A stretch of DNA of 16,952 bases from Anaerolineae bacterium (GTDB taxonomy: Bacteria; Chloroflexota; Anaerolineae; B4-G1; SLSP01): contig JAFGSL010000134.1 of NCBI GenBank assembly GCA_016934645.1, positions 1-16,952 on the forward strand. The letters run 5' to 3'. A program made the position numbers and the translations under genes. Positions 7,901-14,776 of this stretch are shown piece by piece (within the stretch, counting starts at the first letter, position 1; every line of letters starts with the position of its first letter). Below the pieces are notes generated by a model. The model had not been told where the DNA came from and did not search any database. It was given only the letters and a program-made list of their open reading frames with translations.

Positions 7901-8247
7901 AGTTTGACGGCCACGGCGTTCAGAGCAATCTGATAGTTGTAGCCTATCTCAGCGCCAGGGATGGCGCGGGCCAGCGCTCCACTGAACACAGCCTGATCCG
8001 CCTTGAGTTGCTCGATGTAGGCCTGGCTGGCTGAGGTGTTCACGTTGAGCTTCCCCCCTACGATCATTGCGGTGGTGGCTGCGGACTTGGCATAAGCGAC
8101 TAACGCCGGGGCGTCCAACTCGACGATGTACCAGTTCCCTTCCGCAGTTGGCAGTGGCACGATTTTTGCATTCTGCGCCATAGCCGGGGACAGAGAGAGA
8201 AGTAGCATCAAAACGACGACAAGTGATAACCAACGAAACTTCTTCAT
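4915..8247 (-). CDS. Secreted subtilisin-family (S8) serine protease with PA insertion and PKD/YLPLV-like C-terminus
   Basis: The precursor has 1110 residues. MKKFRWLSLVVVLMLLLSLS followed by PAMA-Q is a clear signal peptide (cut after about residue 24). An inhibitor-I9-like propeptide region follows (about 30-140). The catalytic domain shows Asp178 (AIIDSGID), His243 (HGHGTHVGG), oxyanion Asn348 (STGNSG) and Ser579 (NGTSQAAPHVAG). A protease-associated domain is inserted before Ser579 (about 392-522). After it come a beta-sandwich region (about 640-750), a domain starting ILLVDDD (about 755-870) and a PKD domain (about 1014-1098, RWDFGDGS). The last residues are AYIFLPLVMRNY. The start at 8247 is chosen for the signal peptide and an AAGGAGGG site 9 nt upstream; an upstream in-frame ATG at 8361 would bury the signal peptide. 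It probably degrades extracellular protein. It is last in a minus-strand gene set with peptide-transporter genes, 91 nt after the lipoprotein gene. Confidence 0.93.
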   Translation of the reverse strand: MKKFRWLSLVVVLMLLLSLSPAMAQNAKIVPLPTAEGNWYIVELDAPALVAYAKSAATTAMIVGGKLNVNTSASQAYIEQLKADQAVFSGALARAIPGAEIGYNYQIALNAVAVKLPDSEQKTLFALGALPDVKRVTPQRIYTTQMDYSLPLINAPAMWAQLGGRENAGAGVKVAIIDSGIDPDHVLFDGTGWSYPAEGTWPKGYCEIDPTFCNGKIIATHYYTPTLAVNPGEVNTPQDMHGHGTHVGGTAAGNIVTATYGTSTPEISGVAPGAWIMAYKGLFKNIAGTSSTGSSIMLAAAIEDAIADGADVVSCSWGSDDWEYDDPLTAAYEAAVDAGLVVVFSTGNSGPVYNTTGSPTSPKFIEVGASTTMRAYYNEINVTAPEPVSPTLQSFPANQFDDIDVAGMPTRPIGPLPYIPCDLLGLPDTSLPGVTEGITQTEPYSSTGWIALIPRGDFNFTVKLDNAIAQGATAVVMYTDNRTWKGGFTAGERPIYTVMIANEIGLDARSWWSLHTGTARIQVGYPVSAFESEVPDMISDFSSRGPNLRLAIRPDLVAPGVNILSGMADGTFEPKNGTSQAAPHVAGAAALLLAQHPDWTPMQAKSALMSTASQTILDLDGSLANVMTQGSGRIDLSKAGDPGLTFDEPSHSFGMIEVGTTAETVITAMDVSGAAETYALSVMETVTDTGNVTVTVSPASLAVAADGSATFTVTVEVGSGALLQDIEGGIILSGTTHMAHVPYWARIVPVVENDILLVDDDLSELGNTDYQDYYTAALDELGLTYDIWSTTAQGWAPGFPTREVLDLYDTVVYFTGDDASFFYYNARYGIPSATLDEVRAYLAAGGKMIVFGQDAAWGMNWAGLPLAIVFGAGYAEDDVFEGEAVPQPSAAGVVPFLDGKEVDFSAGGDGAGNMVTVDALALYTGGDVSNIPLFAVPSTFTPMFGEDFMGSAMSSDPTLERVADPVGSGWWRIAHRTTFCSFGLEAVNNDTGYYTRTALLGDMFDYVNDTLTVAFDETAYASEGTTMMVDFAATMASSVGGEALRYRWDFGDGSVYVSTTGDMVTHQYMRPGTYQARVEVTDAYMHTMVSEQVTVDVKAYIFLPLVMRNY

Positions 8248-8312
8248 GGAAACATTCCCTCCTTCGATGACTTGAGATTTTGACAGTAGAACATCGTTGA
8301 ACATGTCGTGCT

Positions 8313-8330
8313 CTATTTGATCATGAGCAT
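8313..8330 (-). other. Five-codon mini-ORF (MLMIK) behind a near-perfect Shine-Dalgarno
   Basis: In the 91-nt gap before the protease gene, AAAGGAGGTG (8331-8340) overlaps the TAA stop of the lipoprotein gene. It is followed by ATG (8330-8328), a second in-frame ATG (8324-8322, 8 nt after AGGAGG) and a TAG stop at 8315-8313. It may be a leader minigene, a ribosome standby site, or the remnant of a gene that once followed. Confidence 0.4.
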
Positions 8331-8338
8331 CACCTCCT

Positions 8339-10123
8339 TTACTCGAAGTAGCCGACGGCATAGATAGCGAGAGACAAAAGCGCGTCAGCGGTCGACGACA
8401 CCAGGAACGTCCGCATCACCGAGAATCCTTTGTTCGTCCAACGGATGGTGAGTAATCCCCCGACGATGACACCGAACGCGAGTGTCAGCAGCGGCACACA
8501 GAAAATCAGCACGGTACCGGCATTTGAAGTGACATAGCGGAGTCCGGGAACGTAGGTCAGGATTTGAAAAGTCAGGAGGTATTTCGCTGCCCAATAGAGC
8601 CAGAGGGTAGAGAGCAAAAGTCGCTGCCCGGCCAGCCCGAATACATCGCCCCCTCTAGCGAGTTTGAAGAAGAGCCATGCGATCGGGAGGAAAAACCATA
8701 CGACGATGAGGGGAAACAGGACAATGCCTGATGCAATGCGGTTGATGTAGTCCCACGCGACGGTGCCATAGTCGGCTAACGTCATATGCTGCCAGGACAC
8801 CCGAAGCGCCGGTGCTGTGCTGGCAAGGTAAATGGGATAGTGGAAATCCGCTCCCGTGGCATCGGTCCAGGCTGCGTAGAGATTGTGAGTAGCATCCGTG
8901 GTAACAACCGGACTGGACGAGGTGTGATCGGTCCACGTCAACGCCTGGTACCCAAGTAACTCGCCATCCTGCATGTAGACGAGCGTCGGTTGGTATTCTG
9001 CACGGGTACGCGTGGCATATTGTACCGAGAGCGCCAATACCATTTCTTCTTCCTGAGTACGGATCGTCGTCGGCAGTTGGTAAACGTTGAGAGAGTTGCC
9101 CCGACTGCTGGAGGATGCCGCCAGATGTTGGTAAGCGAAATAGCCAGTGACACGCGCGGTTGATGGCGGAAAGTCAGCATTGTGAATCAGGGATTCCATT
9201 TCGTAGGATTCCGTTGTCCCGGCGAGTGGCCAAGCGACGGTGTGAAGGCTCTTGACGATCCGATTCGGTTGATCTTCGCGTTGCACCCAGGTGATATAGG
9301 CATACCGGCGATCCAAGGCTAGCATTGGCCCTTCTATGCTGCTAACCTGTATCCGCGCTGGCAAAAACACAGTCGTCGCCAAGAAAGTGGACGCGAGTTG
9401 GAGTGAATCCGCTGCAAGTTGTGCCTGGTAAAAAGCCACTTGTGTCGGCGATTCTTGTTGTGACCAGACAAGATGAACGTTGCCTGCTGCGTCGATCTGA
9501 AAGTCGACGCCGATAACGTCAGACAAGAGCTTCTGTGGTATGCCGCGATCAATAAGCTGCCCGCTCAACTCACCGCGCATGTCAAGCCAGAGGACGAGAA
9601 TATCGCCGCTGGGTAGTAAGGCTGCCTTATACCAGGCTACCGACTGGTTTGACGGTGACACCGGCTCAGCAGCAAGCGACGCGACGCGGGATGGATCAAC
9701 CTTGCCCAAATGGGCATACCACACCACGCGTGCGTCTCGTTCACCCGCAATCCACAACAGGTGAACATCGTCCTCCATTTCGAGCAGCAGTTGTGCTTCA
9801 TAAAGGTTGGGGATAGCCGGTTCCAGATTTTGGTCGAACACAACATCGCCATCCGCGTCCAGCACAAAGAGATGGAGATAGTCTTGTGAGGCATTTTCAG
9901 CTCGGGTGGGCCAGACCATAATGACCTGGTCGCCATCAGAAGTTGCAACCAAGCCCAAAGGAGTCGCATTCGATGCAACACCGATGAGATTCGCGCGCCC
10001 CCATTCCGGCAGAACGCGTACAGTCCGCACACGCTCGGAGCATCCTGTGAATAACAACGTGAGCAGGAGCAGTGGTATAACCCGTTTGAGCACCCTATTT
10101 TCTCGCTCGGGGATCGACAACAT
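8339..10123 (-). CDS. Lipoprotein with propeller-like repeats and four C-terminal membrane helices, function unknown
   Basis: The product has 594 residues and belongs to no family I recognise. VIPLLLLTLLFTGC ends in a lipobox with Cys28, so the N-terminus should be lipidated outside the membrane. The middle part has recurring blade-like strands: SDGDQVIMVW (62-71), EDDVHLLW (117-124), SGDILVLW (172-179), DAAGNVHLVW (211-220), DRRYAYITW (271-279) and DATHNLYAAW (410-419), which suggests a beta-propeller. Four hydrophobic segments follow (about 463-486, 502-522, 535-559, 570-593). The ATG at 10123 is chosen because AGAGG (10132-10136) lies 8 nt upstream; a GTG at 10093 is possible. The chosen start overlaps the preceding permease gene by 29 nt, which suggests translational coupling. 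A sensor or accessory part of the transporter or protease is possible, but only from context. It lacks the look of a family-5 solute-binding protein. Confidence 0.75.
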   Translation of the reverse strand: MLSIPERENRVLKRVIPLLLLTLLFTGCSERVRTVRVLPEWGRANLIGVASNATPLGLVATSDGDQVIMVWPTRAENASQDYLHLFVLDADGDVVFDQNLEPAIPNLYEAQLLLEMEDDVHLLWIAGERDARVVWYAHLGKVDPSRVASLAAEPVSPSNQSVAWYKAALLPSGDILVLWLDMRGELSGQLIDRGIPQKLLSDVIGVDFQIDAAGNVHLVWSQQESPTQVAFYQAQLAADSLQLASTFLATTVFLPARIQVSSIEGPMLALDRRYAYITWVQREDQPNRIVKSLHTVAWPLAGTTESYEMESLIHNADFPPSTARVTGYFAYQHLAASSSSRGNSLNVYQLPTTIRTQEEEMVLALSVQYATRTRAEYQPTLVYMQDGELLGYQALTWTDHTSSSPVVTTDATHNLYAAWTDATGADFHYPIYLASTAPALRVSWQHMTLADYGTVAWDYINRIASGIVLFPLIVVWFFLPIAWLFFKLARGGDVFGLAGQRLLLSTLWLYWAAKYLLTFQILTYVPGLRYVTSNAGTVLIFCVPLLTLAFGVIVGGLLTIRWTNKGFSVMRTFLVSSTADALLSLAIYAVGYFE

Positions 10124-11015
10124 CATGTAAACCTCTGGAGACAAAATAAAAAGCCGCGGCAAAAAACGATAGTGCAAGCGCTGGCGGGAGCAAAACATGC
10201 CATTCCGTAGCCACGCCCAGTGCACTCGAATACGTAAAGCTCGAATAGATCATCAGGCCCCAGTTCAAGTCGCTGCTGCTAAAACCGAAGAAAGCGATGA
10301 AGCCATCCGCAACGACTGCACCTGTCACAGCCAGCATCATCTGAAGAGCCGCCAGTGGCATCATATGCGGCAACACGTGGACAAGAATGATGTGAAGACG
10401 CGATCCGCCCGCAATCTGAGCGGCGCTGATAAAGGGTCTGGTCACGACCTGCAGAGCTTGCGCCCGCATCACAATCGTTGCGCCTCCTAGACCGGCAACC
10501 AACCCGTAGATGATGCCCAAGTGTAGTGGTTTCAAGTCTGAGAAACGCATCCCCATAATGACCATAAACAATGGGGCGGGTAACAGTAAAAACGCGTCAG
10601 CAACTTGCATAACAACAGCATCCACTGTGCCTGCGTAGTAGGCGCTTAACACTCCCAAAAGCGTGCTGATGCAGGCTGTGGTCAAGGCCGCTGCAATTCC
10701 CACAACAAAAGTGGGAGCTGTCGCCGCCAGCAACATACTCAATATATCGTGACCCAACGAATCAGTGCCCAGGAGATGTTCTGACGACGGCTTTGAAGGA
10801 TGGGCTATCCGAAAATCAAAACCAGTGAGTGGATTATAAATGTCGTAATCAAAGACCGTCGCCCGTAAAATAGGATAAACCAAGGCCAGTATCCCAAAAA
10901 AACTGATCAAGATCACGCCCAACACCGCAAAACGGTTCCGGGTGAAAATTCGCCAGTCGCGCCGGAATTGCTGCCAGGCAATTGAAGACCGTCGTTTGAG
11001 GAGTTTGAAATTCAT
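10095..11015 (-). CDS. Dipeptide/oligopeptide ABC transporter permease, DppC/OppC type (second pair)
   Basis: The 306-residue inner-membrane permease begins with a cytoplasmic stretch and a first helix (about 29-50). It then shows LGTDSLGHDILSMLL (82-96), the family signature ahead of the transmembrane domain. The ATPase-coupling EAA loop is SAAQIAGGSRLHIILVHVLP (197-216), with GG in the usual Gly position. It ends in DPRARK, as is common for DppC proteins. It should pair with the DppB-like protein encoded at 11012-12229, whose stop overlaps this start by 4 nt (ATGA). An AGGAGG site (11021-11026) lies 5 nt upstream. Compared with the other DppC (14777-15784) it has a shorter loop before LGTD. 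The exact substrate cannot be read from the sequence; peptides are the usual cargo of this family, though some members move sugars or nickel. Confidence 0.9.
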   Translation of the reverse strand: MNFKLLKRRSSIAWQQFRRDWRIFTRNRFAVLGVILISFFGILALVYPILRATVFDYDIYNPLTGFDFRIAHPSKPSSEHLLGTDSLGHDILSMLLAATAPTFVVGIAAALTTACISTLLGVLSAYYAGTVDAVVMQVADAFLLLPAPLFMVIMGMRFSDLKPLHLGIIYGLVAGLGGATIVMRAQALQVVTRPFISAAQIAGGSRLHIILVHVLPHMMPLAALQMMLAVTGAVVADGFIAFFGFSSSDLNWGLMIYSSFTYSSALGVATEWHVLLPPALALSFFAAAFYFVSRGLHDVVDPRARK

Positions 11016-12229
11016 GCAGCCCTCCTAATTTGTCCACGGTCATAGCGGATACGCGGATCAAGGAGCGCATACAAGATATCCAGGGCCAGACGCGCCGCTG
11101 CGGAAACGGCGCCCACGAGCAACAAAGCCCCCATAACAACAGCCATATCTTTTTGGTAGAGAGAATCGAATAGGGTGTTGCTGATACCTGGCCAACCTAG
11201 CACATCCTCAAGAATGACAGTACTGGTCAGCATATAGGGAAAGCTCACCATAAAGCGACTTAACACCGGGAATAGTGCCGTGCGCGCCGCGTGCCGGTCA
11301 CGCACGGTAGCTTCTGGGGCACCCTTCGCGCGTGCGGTCGTGATAAAGTCCTCTTGCAATGTGTCCAGCAGGCTTGTTCGTGTGATCAGCAACGTTTCCC
11401 CAAAGGAGAGCAAGATGTAAGTCACCAAAGGGGTTGCGGCAACAGTCATGAGTTCCAGCGCACATTGACCAAATCCGAATGCGTACCAGCTTCCCACAAG
11501 CAAAGCGGTGAAGGCGAAGACCTGTAGCCAAACCGGCGGCTGCCAATGATACTTTTTACGTATCAAGCCGGATACCCAATTTAGGACCAGCCAAATGACC
11601 ACAAAGGAAAGTACAATGCGTACCATCACCATGGATGGCGTCACACCTGTTTTTTGCCATACCGCTGTGGTGAAGATTTGCTTACTAGGGTCGATGGTCC
11701 GCCCACGGAAATCACGCTTCAAACTTAAGCGCCGGGATGCCAGTTGGGCGACCAAAAATGCCAGCCAGGGGGGAAAGGTCGTATAAAACAGCACTGCTCC
11801 CAAAGTTACCCCACCAGAAAGATATTTTCGTATCGTCGCAAGTAGGGGATATTTCGACTTGGTTGGCCAGGCTGTCAGACGTCCTAATTTCTGTCCTAGT
11901 TGAAAGGCGATGACCGTGCCCAGGAAGAAAATCAGCAAAGTATAAGGCAACGCTTCTTTAAGCAGATCCAATACCGCTGGCCCATACAAAGACGCTCCCA
12001 GGTCGCCGTGCAACAAGTTCCGGAGCCAGTTTAGGTAACGTTGTCCGAGCGGGATATCCAACCCCAGTTCGTGTTGAAGCTCAGCTCTTTGCTGGGGATT
12101 CAATACTAATGCAAACTGCGTCGTGAAGTCTCCGGGGATCACGATCTCCGTCACGAAGAACATCAACGACACAAAGAGAAAAAGCGCGATCAGGCTGGAA
12201 AGAGCGCGTTTTGAAAGGTAATGTAGCAT
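11012..12229 (-). CDS. Dipeptide/oligopeptide ABC transporter permease, enlarged DppB type (second pair)
   Basis: The protein has 405 residues, against about 310-340 for usual DppB/OppB. The N-terminal helix (about 10-30), IPGD (31-34), LGLDIPLGQRYLNWL (55-69) and GDLGAS (75-80) are typical. The EAA loop spans about 292-320 (TTARAKGAPEATVRDRHAAR), and the end has LDPRIRYD. The extra length falls between about residues 165 and 255 and contains two additional hydrophobic segments (about 200-220 and 233-252), so roughly eight membrane helices are likely. The start is the ATG at 12229, since GGAG (12236-12239) lies 6 nt upstream; a TTG at 12235 would have no spacing. It follows the DUF4342 gene after 141 nt that contain a hairpin. 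No ATPase gene of its own lies next to it, so it probably uses the pair at 12663-14668. Confidence 0.9.
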   Translation of the reverse strand: MLHYLSKRALSSLIALFLFVSLMFFVTEIVIPGDFTTQFALVLNPQQRAELQHELGLDIPLGQRYLNWLRNLLHGDLGASLYGPAVLDLLKEALPYTLLIFFLGTVIAFQLGQKLGRLTAWPTKSKYPLLATIRKYLSGGVTLGAVLFYTTFPPWLAFLVAQLASRRLSLKRDFRGRTIDPSKQIFTTAVWQKTGVTPSMVMVRIVLSFVVIWLVLNWVSGLIRKKYHWQPPVWLQVFAFTALLVGSWYAFGFGQCALELMTVAATPLVTYILLSFGETLLITRTSLLDTLQEDFITTARAKGAPEATVRDRHAARTALFPVLSRFMVSFPYMLTSTVILEDVLGWPGISNTLFDSLYQKDMAVVMGALLLVGAVSAAARLALDILYALLDPRIRYDRGQIRRAA

Positions 12230-12288
12230 GGTCAACTCCAGGCTTCAGAGGAGAGCTTTCTCAACGTCAAGGTATTGGGAAGTTCAAA

Positions 12289-12336
12289 AGGTGTTCTTTC
12301 AGCTCCAGGGCACACGTTGAAGCCGAAAAAACACCT
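12289..12336 (-). terminator. Hairpin in the gap between the DUF4342 and second dppB genes
   Basis: AGGTGTTCTTTCAGCT (12289-12304) pairs with AGCCGAAAAAACACCT (12321-12336) at 14 of 16 positions around a 16-nt loop. Read on the minus strand it is followed by only a few T residues. It could be a partial terminator, an attenuator or an mRNA-processing hairpin that sets the level of the second permease pair relative to the first. The other bases of this 141-nt gap show no clear promoter. Confidence 0.45.
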
Positions 12337-12370
12337 CTGTACGTTTGCAAAAGAACAACGGTGTCCGCTG

Positions 12371-12649
12371 TCAGTTTTCCTGATCGGGATTCGTTTGTTC
12401 TTCCACCTTCTCCACAACAATCGTGCCATGCGTGATGAGGGCCGCTATTGCGCCTAACGCTGCCAACTGTGGCGCAACAAGCACACCAATGACGCCGAAA
12501 GTGAGCGGGATATCGATCAGCGGACGGCCTTCTTCGTTCTTGATGATGATGCGCCGGATGTTGCCTTCGCGCATCAATTCCTTGATTTTGGTGACTAGTT
12601 TGTCACCTTCGATCTTGAATTCCTCTGTACGTACGTTTTCCTCGGTCAT
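12371..12649 (-). CDS. Small DUF4342 family protein
   Basis: The 92-residue product starts MTEENVRTEEFKIEGDKLV and continues with IKELMREGNIRRIIIKNEEG (22-41), the charged helix-strand pattern I associate with DUF4342. A hydrophobic stretch follows (about 45-73, IPLTFGVIGVLVAPQLAALGAIAALI), then a short acidic tail. The family has no established function known to me; a membrane-associated or oligomerising small protein is possible. The start at 12649 is supported by an AGGAGGT site (12656-12662) 6 nt upstream that overlaps the stop codon of the ATPase gene before it, so it is probably translated together with the transporter ATPases. The open frame extends further upstream, but that part lies inside the ATPase gene. 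Its place inside a peptide-transporter gene set is unusual. Confidence 0.8.
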   Translation of the reverse strand: MTEENVRTEEFKIEGDKLVTKIKELMREGNIRRIIIKNEEGRPLIDIPLTFGVIGVLVAPQLAALGAIAALITHGTIVVEKVEEQTNPDQEN

Positions 12650-12662
12650 CGTTACACCTCCT

Positions 12663-13673
12663 TTATACTTTGTAACACGCCACCATATGACCATCGCCCT
12701 TGTCTTCCAGTGGCGGATGGTCGTTGTCACGGCAATGGTCATCAGCCAATAGACAGCGGTCGTAAAAGCGACAGCGCGCCGGTGGATCAATCGGTTGCGC
12801 GACACCGCCTTTGATGTCGATGGTCTCACGTTCCAGACGAGGATCAGGTATGGGTACGGCAGAGATGAGCGCCTGGGTGTAGGGGTGCAGCGGATGCGCT
12901 AAAAGTTCCTCCGTCTCCGCCATTTCCACCATCTTGCCCAGATACATCACGGCGACATCCTGGCACATGTAGCGTGCCACCGCCAGGTCATGGGTAATGT
13001 AGAGATAGCTCACGTCAAAGCGGTCGGCCAACTCCTGCATCAACTGCATCACACCGATGCGGATCGAGACATCAAGCATGGAGGTCGGCTCGTCAGCGAC
13101 GATGAAGGCTGGGTCGATGATGAGCGCGCGCGCAATCGCAACACGCTGGCGCTGCCCGCCGGAAAGCTCGTGCGGAAAGCGGAACAGAAACGTATCAGCA
13201 GGCGTCAGCCCTACCAATTCCAGCAGGTTAGCAACGCGCTCCTCGCGCTCTACCAGATCGCCGATGCCCTGTACGACGAGGGGTTCCACCACCGTGTCGA
13301 AGATCGTCCGGCGCGGATTGAGCGATTCGTAGGGATCCTGGAAGATCATCTGCACCCGGCGGCGGAAGGTCTTGAGTTGCATACCCTTGACTTCCGCCAG
13401 ATCCACCTGACCCAACTCCATGTCGTTGAGGTAAATGTGACCGCCGGTCGGGTCATGCAATCGTGCCAGCATTTTTCCTGTGGTCGTCTTACCGCATCCG
13501 GATTCGCCGACGAGTCCCAGGGATTTGCCCTTTTGGATGGTGAAGTTCACGTCGTCCACAGCGTAGATGTGGCTCTTGGCGCGTTTGAACAAGCTTCCTC
13601 CGACAGGGAAGTATTTCTTCAATCCTTCAACTCTGACCAGGTTTTCATCGATCGTCATAACTTCTGCATTCAT
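12663..13673 (-). CDS. Dipeptide/oligopeptide ABC transporter ATPase, DppF/OppF type
   Basis: The 336-residue cytoplasmic subunit hydrolyses ATP to drive peptide import. It has Walker [10 protein letters not shown] (56-64), Q-loop Gln112, the ABC signature LSGGQRQ (170-176), Walker B IVADEP (191-196) and H-loop His228. The YFPVGG start (21-26) and the oligopeptide C-terminal extension fit DppF. The extension holds Cys301, Cys307, Cys314 and Cys333 in a CX5CX6C...C pattern, which could bind an iron-sulfur cluster as reported for some DppD proteins; this is inference here. Its ATG overlaps the stop of the DppD-like gene by 4 nt (ATGA), so the two ATPases are coupled. It should form a heterodimer with the 13670-14668 product and probably serves both permease pairs. 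Confidence 0.94.
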   Translation of the reverse strand: MNAEVMTIDENLVRVEGLKKYFPVGGSLFKRAKSHIYAVDDVNFTIQKGKSLGLVGESGCGKTTTGKMLARLHDPTGGHIYLNDMELGQVDLAEVKGMQLKTFRRRVQMIFQDPYESLNPRRTIFDTVVEPLVVQGIGDLVEREERVANLLELVGLTPADTFLFRFPHELSGGQRQRVAIARALIIDPAFIVADEPTSMLDVSIRIGVMQLMQELADRFDVSYLYITHDLAVARYMCQDVAVMYLGKMVEMAETEELLAHPLHPYTQALISAVPIPDPRLERETIDIKGGVAQPIDPPARCRFYDRCLLADDHCRDNDHPPLEDKGDGHMVACYKV

Positions 13674-14668
13674 AGCGTTACTCCCTCTAAAGGATGCCAG
13701 CAGGCGACATAGTGCCCGCGGGTGAGGTCATTGTAGGTTACGCCATTGACTGGCTTGAACTCGGGTTGTTTTTCTTGGCAGATTTCTGTCGCATAAGGAC
13801 AGCGCGGATGGAATCGACAGCCCTGCGGCGGGTTGAGTAAATCGGGCGGTTCGCCAGGCAAGGTTTTCAATTCGCGTTTCTTGCCCTTGATACTGGGAAA
13901 CGCACCCATCAACGCATACGTGTAGGGATGAGTGGGATGGGCGAAGATGTCGACCGAATTTGCCAATTCTGCCATCCGCCCCGCATACATCACGCCGATG
14001 CGGTCACTCACCTCAGCGATGACGGCAATATCGTGAGAGATGTAGATCATCGCCATGTTGAGTTCCTTTTGCAGTTCCCGTATCCGTTTAAGAATCCGGT
14101 CCTGTACGATCACGTCCAGCGCCGTCGTCGGCTCGTCGGCGATAATGACGTCCGGGTCACAAGAGAGGGCCATTGCAATCACCGCGCGCTGGCGCATCCC
14201 GCCGCTAAACTCGTGTGGATAGCGCTCCATCAAGGCCGGATCAAGACCTACCAGATCAAAGAGACCGGCGATTCGCTCGCGCACCTGTTCCGGGGGGATG
14301 TCCCCGAAGTGCAGTTCCAGTGCCTCCACAATCTGATCCCCCACCGTGTAGACAGGATTCAACGCGTTCATCGCTGCCTGGAACACCATCGCGATTTTGT
14401 TCCAGCGGAACTTGAGCAAGTCATTGTAATCCATCGCGACGACATCCTGACCATCAATCATAATGTATCCATCTTTGATGATGCCATTTTCCGGCAACAG
14501 GCGCATCAAGGAAAACGCAATTGAAGTTTTGCCGCACCCGGATTCCCCCACCAGCCCGAGAGACTGCCCGCGCTCGAGGTCAAAACTCACCCCGTCGACA
14601 GCGGAGACCTCGCCTTTGCGGGTAGTATAGTGCATCGTCAAGTCATGTACGGAAAGAATTAAGCTCAT
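13670..14668 (-). CDS. Dipeptide/oligopeptide ABC transporter ATPase, DppD/OppD type
   Basis: The 332-residue cytoplasmic ATPase has Walker [10 protein letters not shown] (41-49), Q-loop Gln97, the signature FSGGMRQ (154-160), Walker B VIIADEP (174-180) and H-loop His212. [10 protein letters not shown] (104-113) and the [13 protein letters not shown] stretch (247-259) are typical of DppD/OppD. The C-terminal extension has Cys284, Cys290, Cys297 and Cys323 in the same CX5CX6C...C pattern as its partner. CTCCT (14676-14680) read on the minus strand gives an AGGAG site 7 nt before the ATG. It follows the first DppC gene after 108 nt that are filled by a heptad-repeat hairpin. The partner is the DppF-like protein encoded immediately after. 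Confidence 0.94.
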   Translation of the reverse strand: MSLILSVHDLTMHYTTRKGEVSAVDGVSFDLERGQSLGLVGESGCGKTSIAFSLMRLLPENGIIKDGYIMIDGQDVVAMDYNDLLKFRWNKIAMVFQAAMNALNPVYTVGDQIVEALELHFGDIPPEQVRERIAGLFDLVGLDPALMERYPHEFSGGMRQRAVIAMALSCDPDVIIADEPTTALDVIVQDRILKRIRELQKELNMAMIYISHDIAVIAEVSDRIGVMYAGRMAELANSVDIFAHPTHPYTYALMGAFPSIKGKKRELKTLPGEPPDLLNPPQGCRFHPRCPYATEICQEKQPEFKPVNGVTYNDLTRGHYVACWHPLEGVTL

Positions 14669-14693
14669 AGTGATTCTCCTGTGCTAAGCATCA

Positions 14694-14769
14694 GGAGTAT
14701 GGAGTACGAAGTATGGAGTAGAAAGTGCATGACCACATTTCTTACTCCTTACTCCTTACTCCTTACTCC
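14694..14769. repeat. Heptanucleotide repeats in inverted arms forming a long hairpin (GGAGTAT / TTACTCC)
   Basis: The left arm (14694-14728) has about five degenerate units of GGAGTAT. The right arm (14742-14769) has four perfect units of TTACTCC, nearly complementary to the left. About 13 nt separate the arms. The structure lies in the 108-nt gap between the first dppC and the dppD gene of the minus-strand transporter set, so it would be part of the operon mRNA. Confidence 0.75.
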
Positions 14770-14776
14770 ATATTCT

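Noticed and set aside
8248..8361. N-terminal extension of the protease to an ATG at 8361
   Set aside because: It would put 38 polar residues before a perfect signal peptide and overlap the lipoprotein gene, while the ATG at 8247 has its own strong ribosome binding site.
8339..10123. Lipoprotein as the missing peptide-binding protein of the transporter
   Set aside because: It lacks the family-5 binding-protein motifs and has propeller-like strands and a four-helix tail instead.
12650..12829. Extension of the DUF4342 frame upstream to 12829
   Set aside because: The added part lies inside the ATPase gene and has no family resemblance; the ATG at 12649 has a well-placed AGGAGGT site.
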